From positions 756,847 through 820,846 of the forward strand of contig VWZS01000638.1 in NCBI GenBank assembly GCA_013397075.1: a stretch of 64,000 nt of DNA, given 5' to 3'. Position 1 is the stretch's first letter; every line of letters begins with the position of its first letter. The translations under genes and the position numbers were made by a program. The notes beneath the pieces were generated by a model, which had not been told where the DNA came from, did no database searches, and saw only the letters and a program-made list of their open reading frames with translations. Shown here piece by piece: positions 14,201-22,720 of this stretch. Source of the stretch: Rhabdornis inornatus. Its lineage: Eukaryota; Chordata; Aves; Passeriformes; Rhabdornithidae.

Positions 14201-17200
14201 AAAACCGTACTCTGCAGCTCTTCAAGCAGCCTCTTTTAATTTTGTACCTGAGCTCCTGACAGCCTTTAAAACACTCACACAAATGGCATCCAATGAAATA
14301 TAGGACTGTGCCAATAACTGTTCTCCTGCCAAGGGGAAGGGACAGCATGTGAAAGGACCTTGAACTGCGAAGTGCTGTAAAGCAGGATGGTTCAAAGCTA
14401 AGTCCTGAAGGCTTTGGAAAACTCCCACTATGGGTCTACCTTCTCCACTTACACCTGAGAAGCCTATCCCTATATGAATTGGACATGGGCAGTGGGCTGG
14501 GTGCAGGTATCCTGCATTTCAGGCTGCTGTGCTCTGTGGTGCAGCCTTAGGAGAAGGGGCAGTCAGGTTTGAAGACATGACTTCTTCTCATCTCCATCAG
14601 GCAGGGAAGCCCGTCCCCATTCCACATGTGTCAACTGAGGTCAGAATGTGGTATTTAAGGTGACACAGGTGAACAACAACCAAGCTGAAAATTGAACTCC
14701 CTGTCCTGGTGCTTATGCCTGTGAAACAGCCTGCTGCAGAGCAGCTCTTCCCTTAAAAAGCAAACAGCCCCAAGCTGACTCCTGGGATGATGGGAAGGTT
14801 CTGTGAGGAAGAGTCGGCTCCCCACTGCATATAAGGTTGATTACTCCAGTAACAATCAGGACTATATTACTTTGAAATAGACTGATACTTTCAGCACTAA
14901 TTGCATAATTTCTTCTGCATTTCAATGCAAAAATATGTAATTACTGAATATTTACATAATTAATGTAGCACACACTGCAGCGTTTTAAATGCCAAGCACC
15001 TACAACACAATTCTTCCAACTTTGAATTGGCAATCGTCTTTTTTTTAAAGCACGAAAAGATTACAAATTAGGGATTAAACATCTTAACAAAGCCCCTCAG
15101 ATACACTTGGTCTCCACCACAACCAGCTCTCCTCTTCACCCCTCAATTCAAAACCCAAGGGGAACAAAAGCCACGTACTGTGTGCTGTGAGGGAAGTCAA
15201 GCAAGTGCGTCATGGTGACAAAAGGGTGGCTCAGAGTTTCAATGGGTGTTATCCTCTTATCCGCGTCTATCGTCAACATCTTCTTCAACAGATCTATGAA
15301 CTCCCGCCGGTCTGCCTTTTCCACCAACATATCGCTTCCTTCCAAATCCGTTGTCATGTTTACCTAAAGGAGAAGGGACAGGAGTGAGCGCCAAAGGGGA
15401 AGAGCAGATGGTCAGGTCTCCAGCAAACTGTGTTTACTCCTCGTCAGAGCACATGCCCTGCAAGCCTCCCTGTCTAGAGGAGTAGCTGCTGAATGGCCAT
15501 GCCAGACTCCGTGGTGGCCACTCATCTGGCTTGTGCATGTCACATCTCCAGACAGACTGTTAAGTGTTCAGCTCGCCTGGGTCAGTGGCTAATGAAACAC
15601 TTAGTCACCCTCCACTGAAGATGAACAGCTTCCATGCCGTAGCAGGCAAGCTCTGATAATCACAGTATTTATCATACACTGTGCCATCAGATACTTATCT
15701 ATGTGTCCTATGAGCCAAAAATATATAAAATACATAAAAATTGTCAGTAGGTTTATGAGAAATATCCCATTCGTGTATCAGGTGCCAGGAAAAAAAGAAT
15801 TTGTTACATTATTTCATGTATTATCCAGTCTCCTCTGATTCCAGTCCTCCATTCCTGCATGTTTACATGTTTATTTGCTACAATGTCTAGACCTTGCTAG
15901 CACAAACTCCAGTTTGGCGTTAGTGTTGGGCCAGTTTTGCACACTGGTTTGTTTGTCAGCACAAACTCCCATTACAGGAGTGGTTATGCTGGGATTAGCT
16001 CGCACAACCCCATGGACTTGACACAGTGAATTAGTACTTCCCATTCTTCCCTCAGCCAGCCACGTTTTACAGCAAGCACACTCTTCCATGGCCATGATGA
16101 ATATTTCCACTGTCATCCTTTAACAAATGGAAATATTAAAGCACAGAGAACTAAGTAACTTGCCAGCGGTCATACAGAAGAGCACTGGAGAGACAAGAGA
16201 AAATGCAGGATTTCAACATTCAGAGACGTGCCTTAGCACTTACCAAGGCTGCTTTACTACAGCACACATACCCCTGTGTGCAGTCACTCCTACAAAGCAG
16301 CACATAACAGCTAATTTGGTAGGCATAATCCTGGTATTTTTCAGGAGCTGGCCCAAGAATAGGATACACAGAGAACTTCTATAATTCCCTTTTGTTCGTG
16401 CTGCTGGAAAGCGTGTGAACAGTCTTGCTGGTTACTCACCAATGCTCTTACCTGTGCCATATCATCCAAACAGTTGAAAATATATTTTCTTGCTTCCTTT
16501 GACTTAATCCCCGTCTCCGCCTCATGATCATCTGGCGTCTGCTCAAAACAGGACACAGGCATTGACCAACACTGCCCTGCAACCAGCTGCTGCAGATTAT
16601 GTGGCACTTCCCACATGTGCCTCATCCTGTCCTCATCAGAGACCATTGTGTCTCTCTTGCCTGTGCAGACACCATTTATATGATCTCCACCAGGGTTATG
16701 TGACATCTTTTACGCCACAAGGTGATTTATTTCTTCTATTTCACTTCTGAGCATCCTCCCAGCTATGGTGGGTCTCTTATACATCCACCCTGCATGAGGC
16801 TCAGCATCCCGTCCCAACCAGAAGCCCACTGGCCTTTCTTCTTGGGGACAGCATGCAGCCAAACAGGCTGGCACAGGACACTCGACCTGCTTTACTAAAG
16901 CTTTTGATTGTAGAATTAAAATGCTTGCCTTTTTTTTTTTCCCGCAATGAGTTAGATATTAGAGCAAAGTCTGCCCACTACGCACCAATTCACTGACTAC
17001 TCAGAGGGAAATTTCCAGGTCAACTCTGGACTTAAATTTCCTACATTGCAATGCCAAGCAGGTCTATTATAGGCTCCAAATTTTTTAGGGGATGGCAGTT
17101 TTACCTTAGGCAGTACCCACCCCTATGTCTGTGCTGCACTGCAAAAAGCAGAACCTTAGGCTCTGAGGTGACCTGAATGTCTCCTCACTTCCAACCAAGA

Positions 17201-19566
17201 ACTGCAAGGTAAAAGAAACAAGGGAATGTCTTCCTACCTTCAGCCTCCACAAGGGATATGGTGAGTCTGTATCCCTGTTGAAAAACCTCGTCGTCTTTGT
17301 CCCTGCACTTAACAAATACTCTGCTGGTAAGCCCTGCGTCTGTGAAATGTAGCGAATCTGTAAGAGAAGGATGAAAGGTCACTGTTTGTCCTGTGAAGAT
17401 CTCTGAAGGTCTTCCTTGAAGGAGTGCAGGAGGCATTTGAACCAACAGAACAGACAAAAAAAAAGATGTAGCACATAGAAAGACTTCACCCCAAAAAACT
17501 CAGAGCAAGGAACAAGAGGAAGAGAATTTCTGTATGGAATTCCCTCCATTTATCACATACATCACTGGAAGCTCACCCTTAGAATGCACTACCACAAAGC
17601 CTAAGGATGAAAAGAGGAAAGTCCCTAAGTTTTTAAAGGTCAAAGAGAAGGACCCACACAGTGATTTCAGTGGGATGTCTCAACACTTTGCAGCCTCTCC
17701 TCTCCAGGAAGTCGCTTCAGCAATTTGATATTTGCTCTCTAACTTTTCCAGGTTTTCTTCTGCCTGAGCACACAGCCTGTCCTAGGAGCAGTTTGAAGTT
17801 CCAGACAGAGGACTATGAAGTGACTACCTTTGAACTAAGGTAAAATATACACTCAAACCAACTGACGCCCTCATGGTATGGAAAGTACTTGTCTCTACTG
17901 ACTACATGACGTTATTTGGGTTGCATCCACAAGCATGATCTCATTGGCACCCACACAGCTAAAAGATACTCTTTTTGTGTTTCCAGGATCTCAAACTTTT
18001 ATTTATTTATAAAGGAGAAAGAGCCTGTGATTATCCAACTAAAGACCGATGTCACGCATGCCTGAGGCGCCACACAAAACCTTAACTTTGGCACCCCCAG
18101 AACAGCTTCATTCTGCAAAATTGCTGCAAACTCTGCAAAACTACTAAAGCCAGTCACCTAACTCCAGAAAATTCTAGGGAAGAATGCAAAATGCTTTTGA
18201 GAGAAGAAACAGAGAAGGATAAAAACATTAAATAAACAAAGGCATAAAAAGCAGCCATGGTTTCAATCACTTCCAAGCACTCAGGCCCCAGTTCGCTGTG
18301 CATGGCTCAGCTCTGCAGCTCCTCAGGTCCATGCAAGCTCACATCCCTGAGAGGCACCAGCATCCTGCCTGCAGCCCAGTGCCAGTGCTGCAGCCAGGTG
18401 CCAGCATCAGCCCCTGCCCCTTTCCCAGCTCCCCAGGAGCCCTCGGCACACTTTACCAGAGGAAGCTTTGTGCTGGGCAGTTGAGCTGGCCAGTAAGGTA
18501 TGGTGATTTCTTTTTCAGCTGTGTGTTTTACGGCTTTCAGGGTGCAATGGGGAAGAGAAAGAAGTCTACTTTTCATGCTTGGTATGTGATTTTCAAATGC
18601 TTGTAAGTTTCTCAGCTACATCTGATTTCCTTTAGAGTCATTAATAGCCCTGCTCTTTGCTGCAAGTTATTTCCCCTGCCAAATTTTACCTTTAGAGCGC
18701 TGATTAAAAAAATACTAGTTTCAAAAGAAAACTCAAGAAAACATTTCAGTAGGTGAAAAAACTTATTTATTACCCTGCCTTTTTTTTTCTTTTTAAAAAA
18801 ATATATTTCCTAAAAGAAAAAAGACCCTTTTCAGGCTGCATTTGCAGACAGTTAAGCTCATCCTGAAGAATACTATGGTAATGCAAAGTATTCTACAGCC
18901 CTGGCTCTAGCTGCCACTGCATTATCGGTTTTAGGATGACAAAAAGGGCATAAAAGCCTATAGGGAGAAAAGGGACGACAACTTATATTAACTGGAAGCC
19001 TATATCAATGTCAACATTTTCCTTCTTGTCATTGCTTTTAATATGCACTCTCATAAAAGGGGTTATGAAATGCAGCCGAGCTCATGCAGTTTCTTCTAAC
19101 AAATAAGCCTTTATATAGCACTTTCTGTTACAGCAGAGAACGGGTGCCTGCTCTGCTCAGTGAGGAGAGACATGTACAGAGCTCTCCAGTCAATGACAGC
19201 ATTGACTCTTGATTGAGTTTCATTTCACTCAGGCAGCCAGGTCTTAAAAGCCAGCATACCAAGCTGCACACTGGTTACCTGGAATAAATACTCAGGTGCA
19301 TAATGACAATGCTGACTTGGGAGAGCAAGAAACACAGATCCACCATTAGCAAAAGTGAAAAAATTGGTATCTGTTCACTCTGACAGGAGAATGGAAACAG
19401 GTATGTGCACTTACCAGCACCCAGGGCAATATCCATACCCACCTGATCGTACTCCGAAGCTCCTGGGTACAAAGGCCAGCCCAAGAACAGCTCTGCAATG
19501 ACACATCCCAACGACCACATATCGATTGCTTCACAAAAGGGTAAACCAAGGATGATTTCAGGGGCT
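2029..19566 (-). CDS. HIPK2: HIPK2, nine internal coding exons (gene continues past both ends of the window)
   Basis: This is homeodomain-interacting protein kinase 2, a nuclear Ser/Thr kinase of the CMGC/DYRK family. The family is known to phosphorylate p53 and to act with homeodomain factors, CtBP, Groucho and DAXX in stress response and development. The nine joined exons (19566-19443, 17357-17238, 16538-16452, 15363-15179, 11457-11295, 8758-8539, 7035-6914, 2684-2542, 2205-2029) total 1,341 nt. They stay in one frame across every GT-AG junction and match human HIPK2 from about residue 368 to 811 with few substitutions. HIPK2 is preferred over HIPK1/HIPK3 because of the near-identity of the [10 protein letters not shown] exon, the [10 protein letters not shown] exon and the 3' exons. 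The ATP-binding lysine and catalytic aspartate exon lies beyond 64000, and the SUMO-binding and C-terminal autoinhibitory parts lie before position 1. The gene looks intact; nothing suggests a pseudogene. Confidence 0.97.
2206..2541 (-). other. HIPK2: Short HIPK2 intron, 336 bp
   Basis: The shortest intron in the window has donor GTAAAC and acceptor gtgtccccgctgtgcag. It is GC-rich and lacks stop codons in one plus-strand frame, giving a long antisense open frame that I regard as a compositional artefact. Confidence 0.9.
2542..2684 (-). CDS. HIPK2: HIPK2 exon: [10 protein letters not shown] ... GTQPLADW
   Basis: Forty-seven codons plus two bases encode human residues about 705-751. Ser replaces Thr in VIPExMAG, and Pro replaces Gln in GTQxLADW. 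The acceptor is ctctgtctgacag|CAA, and the donor is tgg-ag|GTAAAC. The split Arg codon (AG+G) is completed by the next exon, confirming the junction. The exon is Gln- and Pro-rich and probably unstructured. It lies only 336 bp from the following exon. Confidence 0.95.
2685..6913 (-). other. HIPK2: HIPK2 intron, 4.2 kb
   Basis: The donor is GTAAGG and the acceptor is ctccctctgtctgacag. A small inverted repeat AGCACAG-TGTG-CTGTGCT lies at about 4091-4109. Scattered open frames of up to 141 codons lack recognisable homology. No clear repeat is seen. Confidence 0.85.
6914..7035 (-). CDS. HIPK2: HIPK2 exon: (G)[10 protein letters not shown] ... PGLLAQ
   Basis: Two bases plus 40 codons encode human residues about 664-704, identical to human as far as I can compare. 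The Gly codon is split between the upstream exon (caa-g) and this one (gg). The acceptor ctatgctatggaacag|GG has a poor pyrimidine tract, the weakest in the gene here along with the [10 protein letters not shown] exon acceptor. The donor is cag|GTAAGG. In mammals this region is part of the DAXX-interacting stretch (recalled). The 122-nt length means skipping would shift the frame. Confidence 0.95.
7036..8538 (-). other. HIPK2: HIPK2 intron, 1.5 kb
   Basis: The donor is a consensus GTAAGT. The acceptor region taccttctatgctatggaacag is pyrimidine-poor. I see no gene or obvious repeat in it. Confidence 0.85.
8539..8758 (-). CDS. HIPK2: HIPK2 exon with the alternatively spliced [10 protein letters not shown] segment
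   Basis: Seventy-three codons plus one base run from [14 protein letters not shown] to CPPGFQ, human residues about 595-663. The human protein begins this exon with APSSTSATIS, so four extra residues (TTNL) are present here. No AG dinucleotide precedes the Ala codon, so the acceptor must be cattcctttag|ACC at 8760-8759. Substitutions against human include YQSALYQ for YPSTLYQ and Leu for Phe in PDPxQQ. The donor is caag|GTAAGT, a perfect consensus. An internal acceptor at 8667-8666 would give the short isoform; it is described separately. Confidence 0.94.
8666..8694 (-). promoter_or_regulatory. HIPK2: Candidate internal alternative 3' splice site in a HIPK2 exon
   Basis: Within the coding sequence, TACTAAA (8694-8688) resembles the branch-point consensus. 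The next AG lies 22-23 bases downstream, in ctctaccag|CCC at 8668-8666. Using it would start the exon at 8665 with PSAASMAAV and remove 31 residues in frame. The same boundary separates the 1,198- and 1,171-residue human isoforms, which differ by 27 residues. Conservation of the site is seen directly; its use in this species is inferred. Confidence 0.6.
8759..11294 (-). other. HIPK2: HIPK2 intron, 2.5 kb
   Basis: The donor is GTGAGG. The acceptor cgtcattcctttag lies downstream of a T-rich tract (on the minus strand) formed by the A-rich 8775-8880 block of the plus strand. No gene or clear repeat is seen. Confidence 0.85.
11295..11457 (-). CDS. HIPK2: HIPK2 exon: post-kinase linker ([10 protein letters not shown] ... 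TVHNQ)
   Basis: One base plus 54 codons encode human residues about 541-594, [19 protein letters not shown] to [10 protein letters not shown]. This segment follows the kinase domain and starts the region that in mammals contacts transcriptional partners (SKI/SMAD and homeodomain proteins, from memory of the literature). One substitution is visible: Asn for Thr in NNQLxTVHNQ. The acceptor has a strong pyrimidine tract (cctctccctgtgcag|T), and the donor is cag|GTGAGG. Confidence 0.96.
11458..15178 (-). other. HIPK2: HIPK2 intron, 3.7 kb
   Basis: The donor is GTACGT and the acceptor is cccctctccctgtgcag. It contains one likely MIR-like remnant (about 14610-14740). An AT-rich block of TAATTA-type sites lies near 14880-14965. 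Otherwise no gene is visible. Confidence 0.85.
14610..14740 (+). repeat. MIR/CORE-type SINE remnant (probable)
   Basis: The plus strand reads like the conserved tail-side of MIR-type SINEs: tcaactgaggtcagaatg, then a degraded gtgacacaggtgaaca, then gaaaattgaactccctgtcc. The family pattern is actgaggcacagagag, then the aaggtcacacagc box, then a gaacccaggtctcctgac-like box. The order and spacing fit, but divergence is high. Confidence 0.45.
15179..15363 (-). CDS. HIPK2: HIPK2 exon: end of kinase domain, subdomain XI ([10 protein letters not shown] ... DFPHST)
   Basis: Sixty-one codons plus two bases encode human residues about 479-539 and the first two bases of His540. The exon includes the last kinase helices and the subdomain XI arginine in [12 protein letters not shown]. 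One conservative change is visible: Ser replaces the human Asn in ETLxHPF. The acceptor is tctcctttag|GTA, and the donor is aca-ca|GTACGT at 15178-15177. The split His codon is completed by the T that opens the next exon, which confirms the junction. Confidence 0.97.
15364..16451 (-). other. HIPK2: HIPK2 intron, 1.1 kb
   Basis: The donor is GTAAGA and the acceptor is gtcccttctcctttag. It contains a MIR-like SINE remnant (16110-16265) and no coding signal. Confidence 0.85.
16110..16265 (+). repeat. MIR/CORE-type SINE remnant
   Basis: The string aaagcacagagaactaagta, followed by acttgccagcggtcatacag, is a good match to the MIR box gcacagagaggttaagtgacttgcccaag and its caaggtcacacag continuation. 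A degraded caggatttcaacattcaga follows where MIR has its caggattcgaaccc-like box. This is an old, well-diverged copy. Confidence 0.6.
16452..16538 (-). CDS. HIPK2: HIPK2 exon: kinase insert region ([10 protein letters not shown] ... LDDMAQ)
   Basis: Twenty-nine codons in phase 0-0 encode human residues about 450-478 and appear identical to the human protein. They form the HIPK-specific insert region ([19 protein letters not shown], then FNCLDDMAQ) between kinase subdomains X and XI. The acceptor tgttttgagcag|ACG has a weak pyrimidine tract, and the donor is cag|GTAAGA. The open frame runs upstream of the exon, but homology with HIPK2 stops exactly at the acceptor. Confidence 0.96.
16539..17237 (-). 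other. HIPK2: HIPK2 intron, 699 bp
   Basis: The donor is GTAGGA and the acceptor is gtcctgttttgagcag. A T10 run lies near 16931 on the plus strand. Nothing else is recognised. Confidence 0.88.
17238..17357 (-). CDS. HIPK2: HIPK2 exon: kinase insert region ([10 protein letters not shown] ... PLWRLK)
   Basis: Forty codons in phase 0-0 encode human residues about 410-449. This is the CMGC-type segment after subdomain IX that begins [15 protein letters not shown] and ends [10 protein letters not shown]. The acceptor is ccttctcttacag|ATT with a good pyrimidine tract, and the donor is aag|GTAGGA. In an overlapping frame an open stretch continues upstream, but the homology and the strong acceptor fix the exon start at 17357. 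The length is a multiple of three, so skipping would keep frame but remove kinase core. Confidence 0.96.
17358..19442 (-). other. HIPK2: HIPK2 intron, 2.1 kb
   Basis: The donor is GTGGGT and the acceptor is catccttctcttacag. The part at 18640-18840 is AT-rich with a short poly-T/poly-A stretch. No gene or clear repeat is visible. Confidence 0.88.
19443..19566 (-). CDS. HIPK2: HIPK2 exon: kinase subdomains VIII-IX (APE motif and DMWSLG)
   Basis: This exon has 1 + 41 codons and runs from [10 protein letters not shown] to ASEYDQ, human residues about 369-409. It contains the APE motif that closes the activation segment and the [12 protein letters not shown] motif of subdomain IX, whose Asp anchors the catalytic loop. 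The activation-loop YXY tyrosines belong to the preceding exon, outside the window. The acceptor is cttccttcacag followed by A, the third base of the Arg codon before APE. The donor is cag|GTGGGT at 19442. The exon looks fully conserved at the protein level against human. Confidence 0.96.
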
Positions 19567-21363
19567 CTGTGAAGGAAGAGGTCAGAAAACATCAGCAAGG
19601 GGAGCAGAGCTGCTCAGCTGGCATTAGGCAGCTGGACACTTGCAGAGCTGCCACCAACAAGTGTCACTGCTCTGACAGAGCTGAGGGACACACTGGTCAC
19701 TGGCACAGTGCCTGCTAACCAAACATTAGTCAGTGAATATTTATCATTACAGAAGAGTACTGTGGCCATATACAGCCAAGAGATAGCCTTAAGTTTTGCA
19801 GCATTTTGTAAAGGAGAGAACTACCACTGCTTTCATCCAGCAAGTGGGAATATCCCAAGGCACCCAATCAAGGCCCCCACTCTCTCAGGCCCAGCTCGCT
19901 GTCCTGTAGAGAACTGTGCAGGCCGCCTGCAGTGAAGCATCCTCTGTTCACACAGCTCCGTGGGTTCACAAACAGCCAGACATTAAATAATCATTACAGG
20001 ACTGGTATAAAAGGATTACTGACTTTTTAAACAAATGGCTGTAACAATAAAACACAGAAATAATGTAATTAGATCTATTAGACCTAAGCCTTTTCCTCAG
20101 GAGGAAGTAGCCAAGAAGTCTTCCTTTCCCAGTCTATCCCAGGCGCCTGATTAGATTTCCTTTTCCCTTCCAGCACAAACAGCCAAAATGCAGCAGCTCT
20201 CTGGCTATGCATTTATTGCCAGCTCCAGGAGATGCCACCAAAGCACCTCTGCTCCTTCCCCTTTCCCCTTCCGGGGGAATCTGTCCCACTGCCTTGGGGT
20301 GGTTGGAATCCTTCTCCACTGATGCTGAAAAGGTCTGCAGGATGAGATTAGATGAACTTGCTCAACTCCAGAGGCCAAGGTAAGATGAGATGAATCCTGA
20401 CCTATGTACCCCAAATGTTCCATGTTTCAAAAACTTCTCTGTGAAAGAACCAAAAATATTTTCCATATATTGAAAACCTTATACACACAAACACCTTCCC
20501 TGCTTATCCCACCTCTGCCTAGACGTCCACATGCAGTTATGTGACACAGTTCCTACTTATACAAGTATCTCCTACAGCTTCTCTCCTGTTCTTCTTAGAA
20601 CACTTCTAAAGCCCCAGCTTCTGGTTTCATGGGATGTACAGCATGCTGGAAGAATAACTTACTTTCCCTTATTCCTCTAACTATAAAGAAAAAAAAGGAG
20701 AAGACAGATAAAAGAAACACACACTGCTTTAAAGCTTTCGTAATTTTAAATATAGCCTTGGGATTTCTTGGGCCCTCATGCATGTTTTGGGAATGCCTGG
20801 GGTTGGCTATTGAGCAAATCAAGTGCTACCATCCAAAGCTCAAAATAGGACCCATGGTTCCCAGTTGCCCATCTGTCATCAGGATAAGATCTGACACTAG
20901 TGAGATCATACTAAGGATTACCAATTGCAGTGGAAAATATTATGTTTTAATTACGCCATTACACAGTCATGTCAAGACAAGCCTTGAGCTAAGAAACCAA
21001 GCATAATGGTAATTTTTTTCCAAAGAAGCAAAGACCCTATAGCAAGAATCCATGCCCCGTCTTCAGTCCCATTTTGGGGGGACTTGTAATAGTAAAAGTC
21101 CCAAACTACCTCTTCTTAAACCAGCAGTGTAGAATGTAAAATTACAGGAAATTCTGGGATTTTAAAGTTAGAATTCTTTGTGCTATTCCCATAAATAAAC
21201 AAGTCAGAAACTTATCAAGTGGCTACCTTTAGCCCTTCTAGCTTCATCTGTGCTTGTCATTGTCATACCCTACTGCTCTTTAGCCCACTGTGACAAACTT
21301 CTTATTCTAACAGCAGTTCCTCCTTATGAACAAGGGGTTAATTTTCTTCTTTTCCTCCCTATT

Positions 21364-21389
21364 CCGTCATCCCGTCATCCCTGTCATCC
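21364..21389. repeat. Short tandem CCGTCATCC x3
   Basis: Three near-identical 8-9-base units occur in a row: CCGTCATC, CCGTCATCC, CTGTCATCC. This is a minor tandem repeat with no evident function. Confidence 0.8.
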
Positions 21390-22429
21390 CTACACACTAC
21401 TCGACACCTAGACAAAATGCAGAGAGAAAAAGACAGCTATGGTGACCTGAATCTCATTACTATGTAAATCCTGCATTCAAAGCCATCTGCCTCTCCCTGC
21501 CTGCCTTCCACACTGTGAACGAAATGTCCCTGGTCACTAATGAGAGCTCCCTCCCACTAACTCAAGTGGAGGGGTGGACTATAGGGATATTCCCAACATG
21601 ATTTTGTGTGGAAAACTCCCTGTTCATAAAAAACACTTGCACTGCTGTCATACGCAACACACACCTCCTTTTCTCTCTCCCCTTATGCTGCTAACACCTT
21701 CAGACCCCTGCAAAAAGGGATGACCCAGAATTTGAGGTTCCAAAATCTGTATTTTTTTTTCGCCTGATTCTTTGTCTGTCCAGTGGATTTTTCTGAAAGC
21801 TCCACTTCCTGGAGTGCAGTAATTAGAAGATAATTTCTTTTTTAATGCAGAAGAAGTTTTCCATCTTTGATAGTGGGAAGAAAAGCATGAATCAGTGTCC
21901 ATATTATTTAAATGCATAAAATGCCACTAAACAGAACATCACTCGTTCTATGAATTCTAACAACAGTGAGAATGCCTGTGAGAAGGGGCTACATCTAGGT
22001 GATACGGTGCACTTGCTGTGGTTTTCTCCTAGCCTTCACGGCATTATTGTGGTTTTTCCATGGAGAGGGAGTGGCCCTGAGGCAAAAAGATCTTGTTAAC
22101 TTAATTAAAGTCATTAAGACACGTCAAGAACAACAGGTAGTGGACACCACACAGGATTCCAGATTTTCAGCCAGCAGATACCTCCTGTTTCCTGTGTGAA
22201 AGAGGGAGCTGCAGTCACCAGGAGCAGTGCTCTGCCTGCTTGAGATGGCCAATGCCAAGCATTTTTGGGCAGGATGCTACGAGCTTTGTAATGAAATAAT
22301 CTGTCCATTGATAAAATACCTCTGAATCTCCACTGTGGTGGATATTGTTCTTCATGCTCAGTTATGGATGCATACATCCTTCTGCACATAGTATCTAACA
22401 TGTGCAACTCCTCTCTTTCTTAACATAAG

Positions 22430-22720
22430 CATGTCAGTTTCTTAAGACAAGGTGAGATCTTGACTTCCATCACATGTTGTGGCACAGAGTTCCACAGGCA
22501 ACCTTCTGCTTTCAAGAGCATCTTAACTCAGCTGTTTAAAGCTTGATTTTCCTTCATCAGGTTTAAATTTGTCACCTCTCACTTCATGTTCACATAGATT
22601 AGTCTAGAGGTGAAGATGGAAGTGATTGAATCCCCTGTCCTTCAACACAAGCTGTTTTTATATCTCTGCCCTATTCTCCCATGTCTGCAGCAGCTTCTGG
22701 CTTCTCAGTGTACCATCCCA
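22430..22720 (-). repeat. Probable degraded CR1/L3-like LINE 3' fragment
   Basis: The plus strand shows gtggcacagagttccacagg, then atcaggtttaaatttgtcac, then a late ctgccctattctcccatgtc segment. The order resembles the complement of the 3' untranslated region of ancient CR1/L3 LINEs (gagttccacaggctaac..., cagttttaaatttgc...). The match is from memory, and the copy is heavily mutated. Confidence 0.45.
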
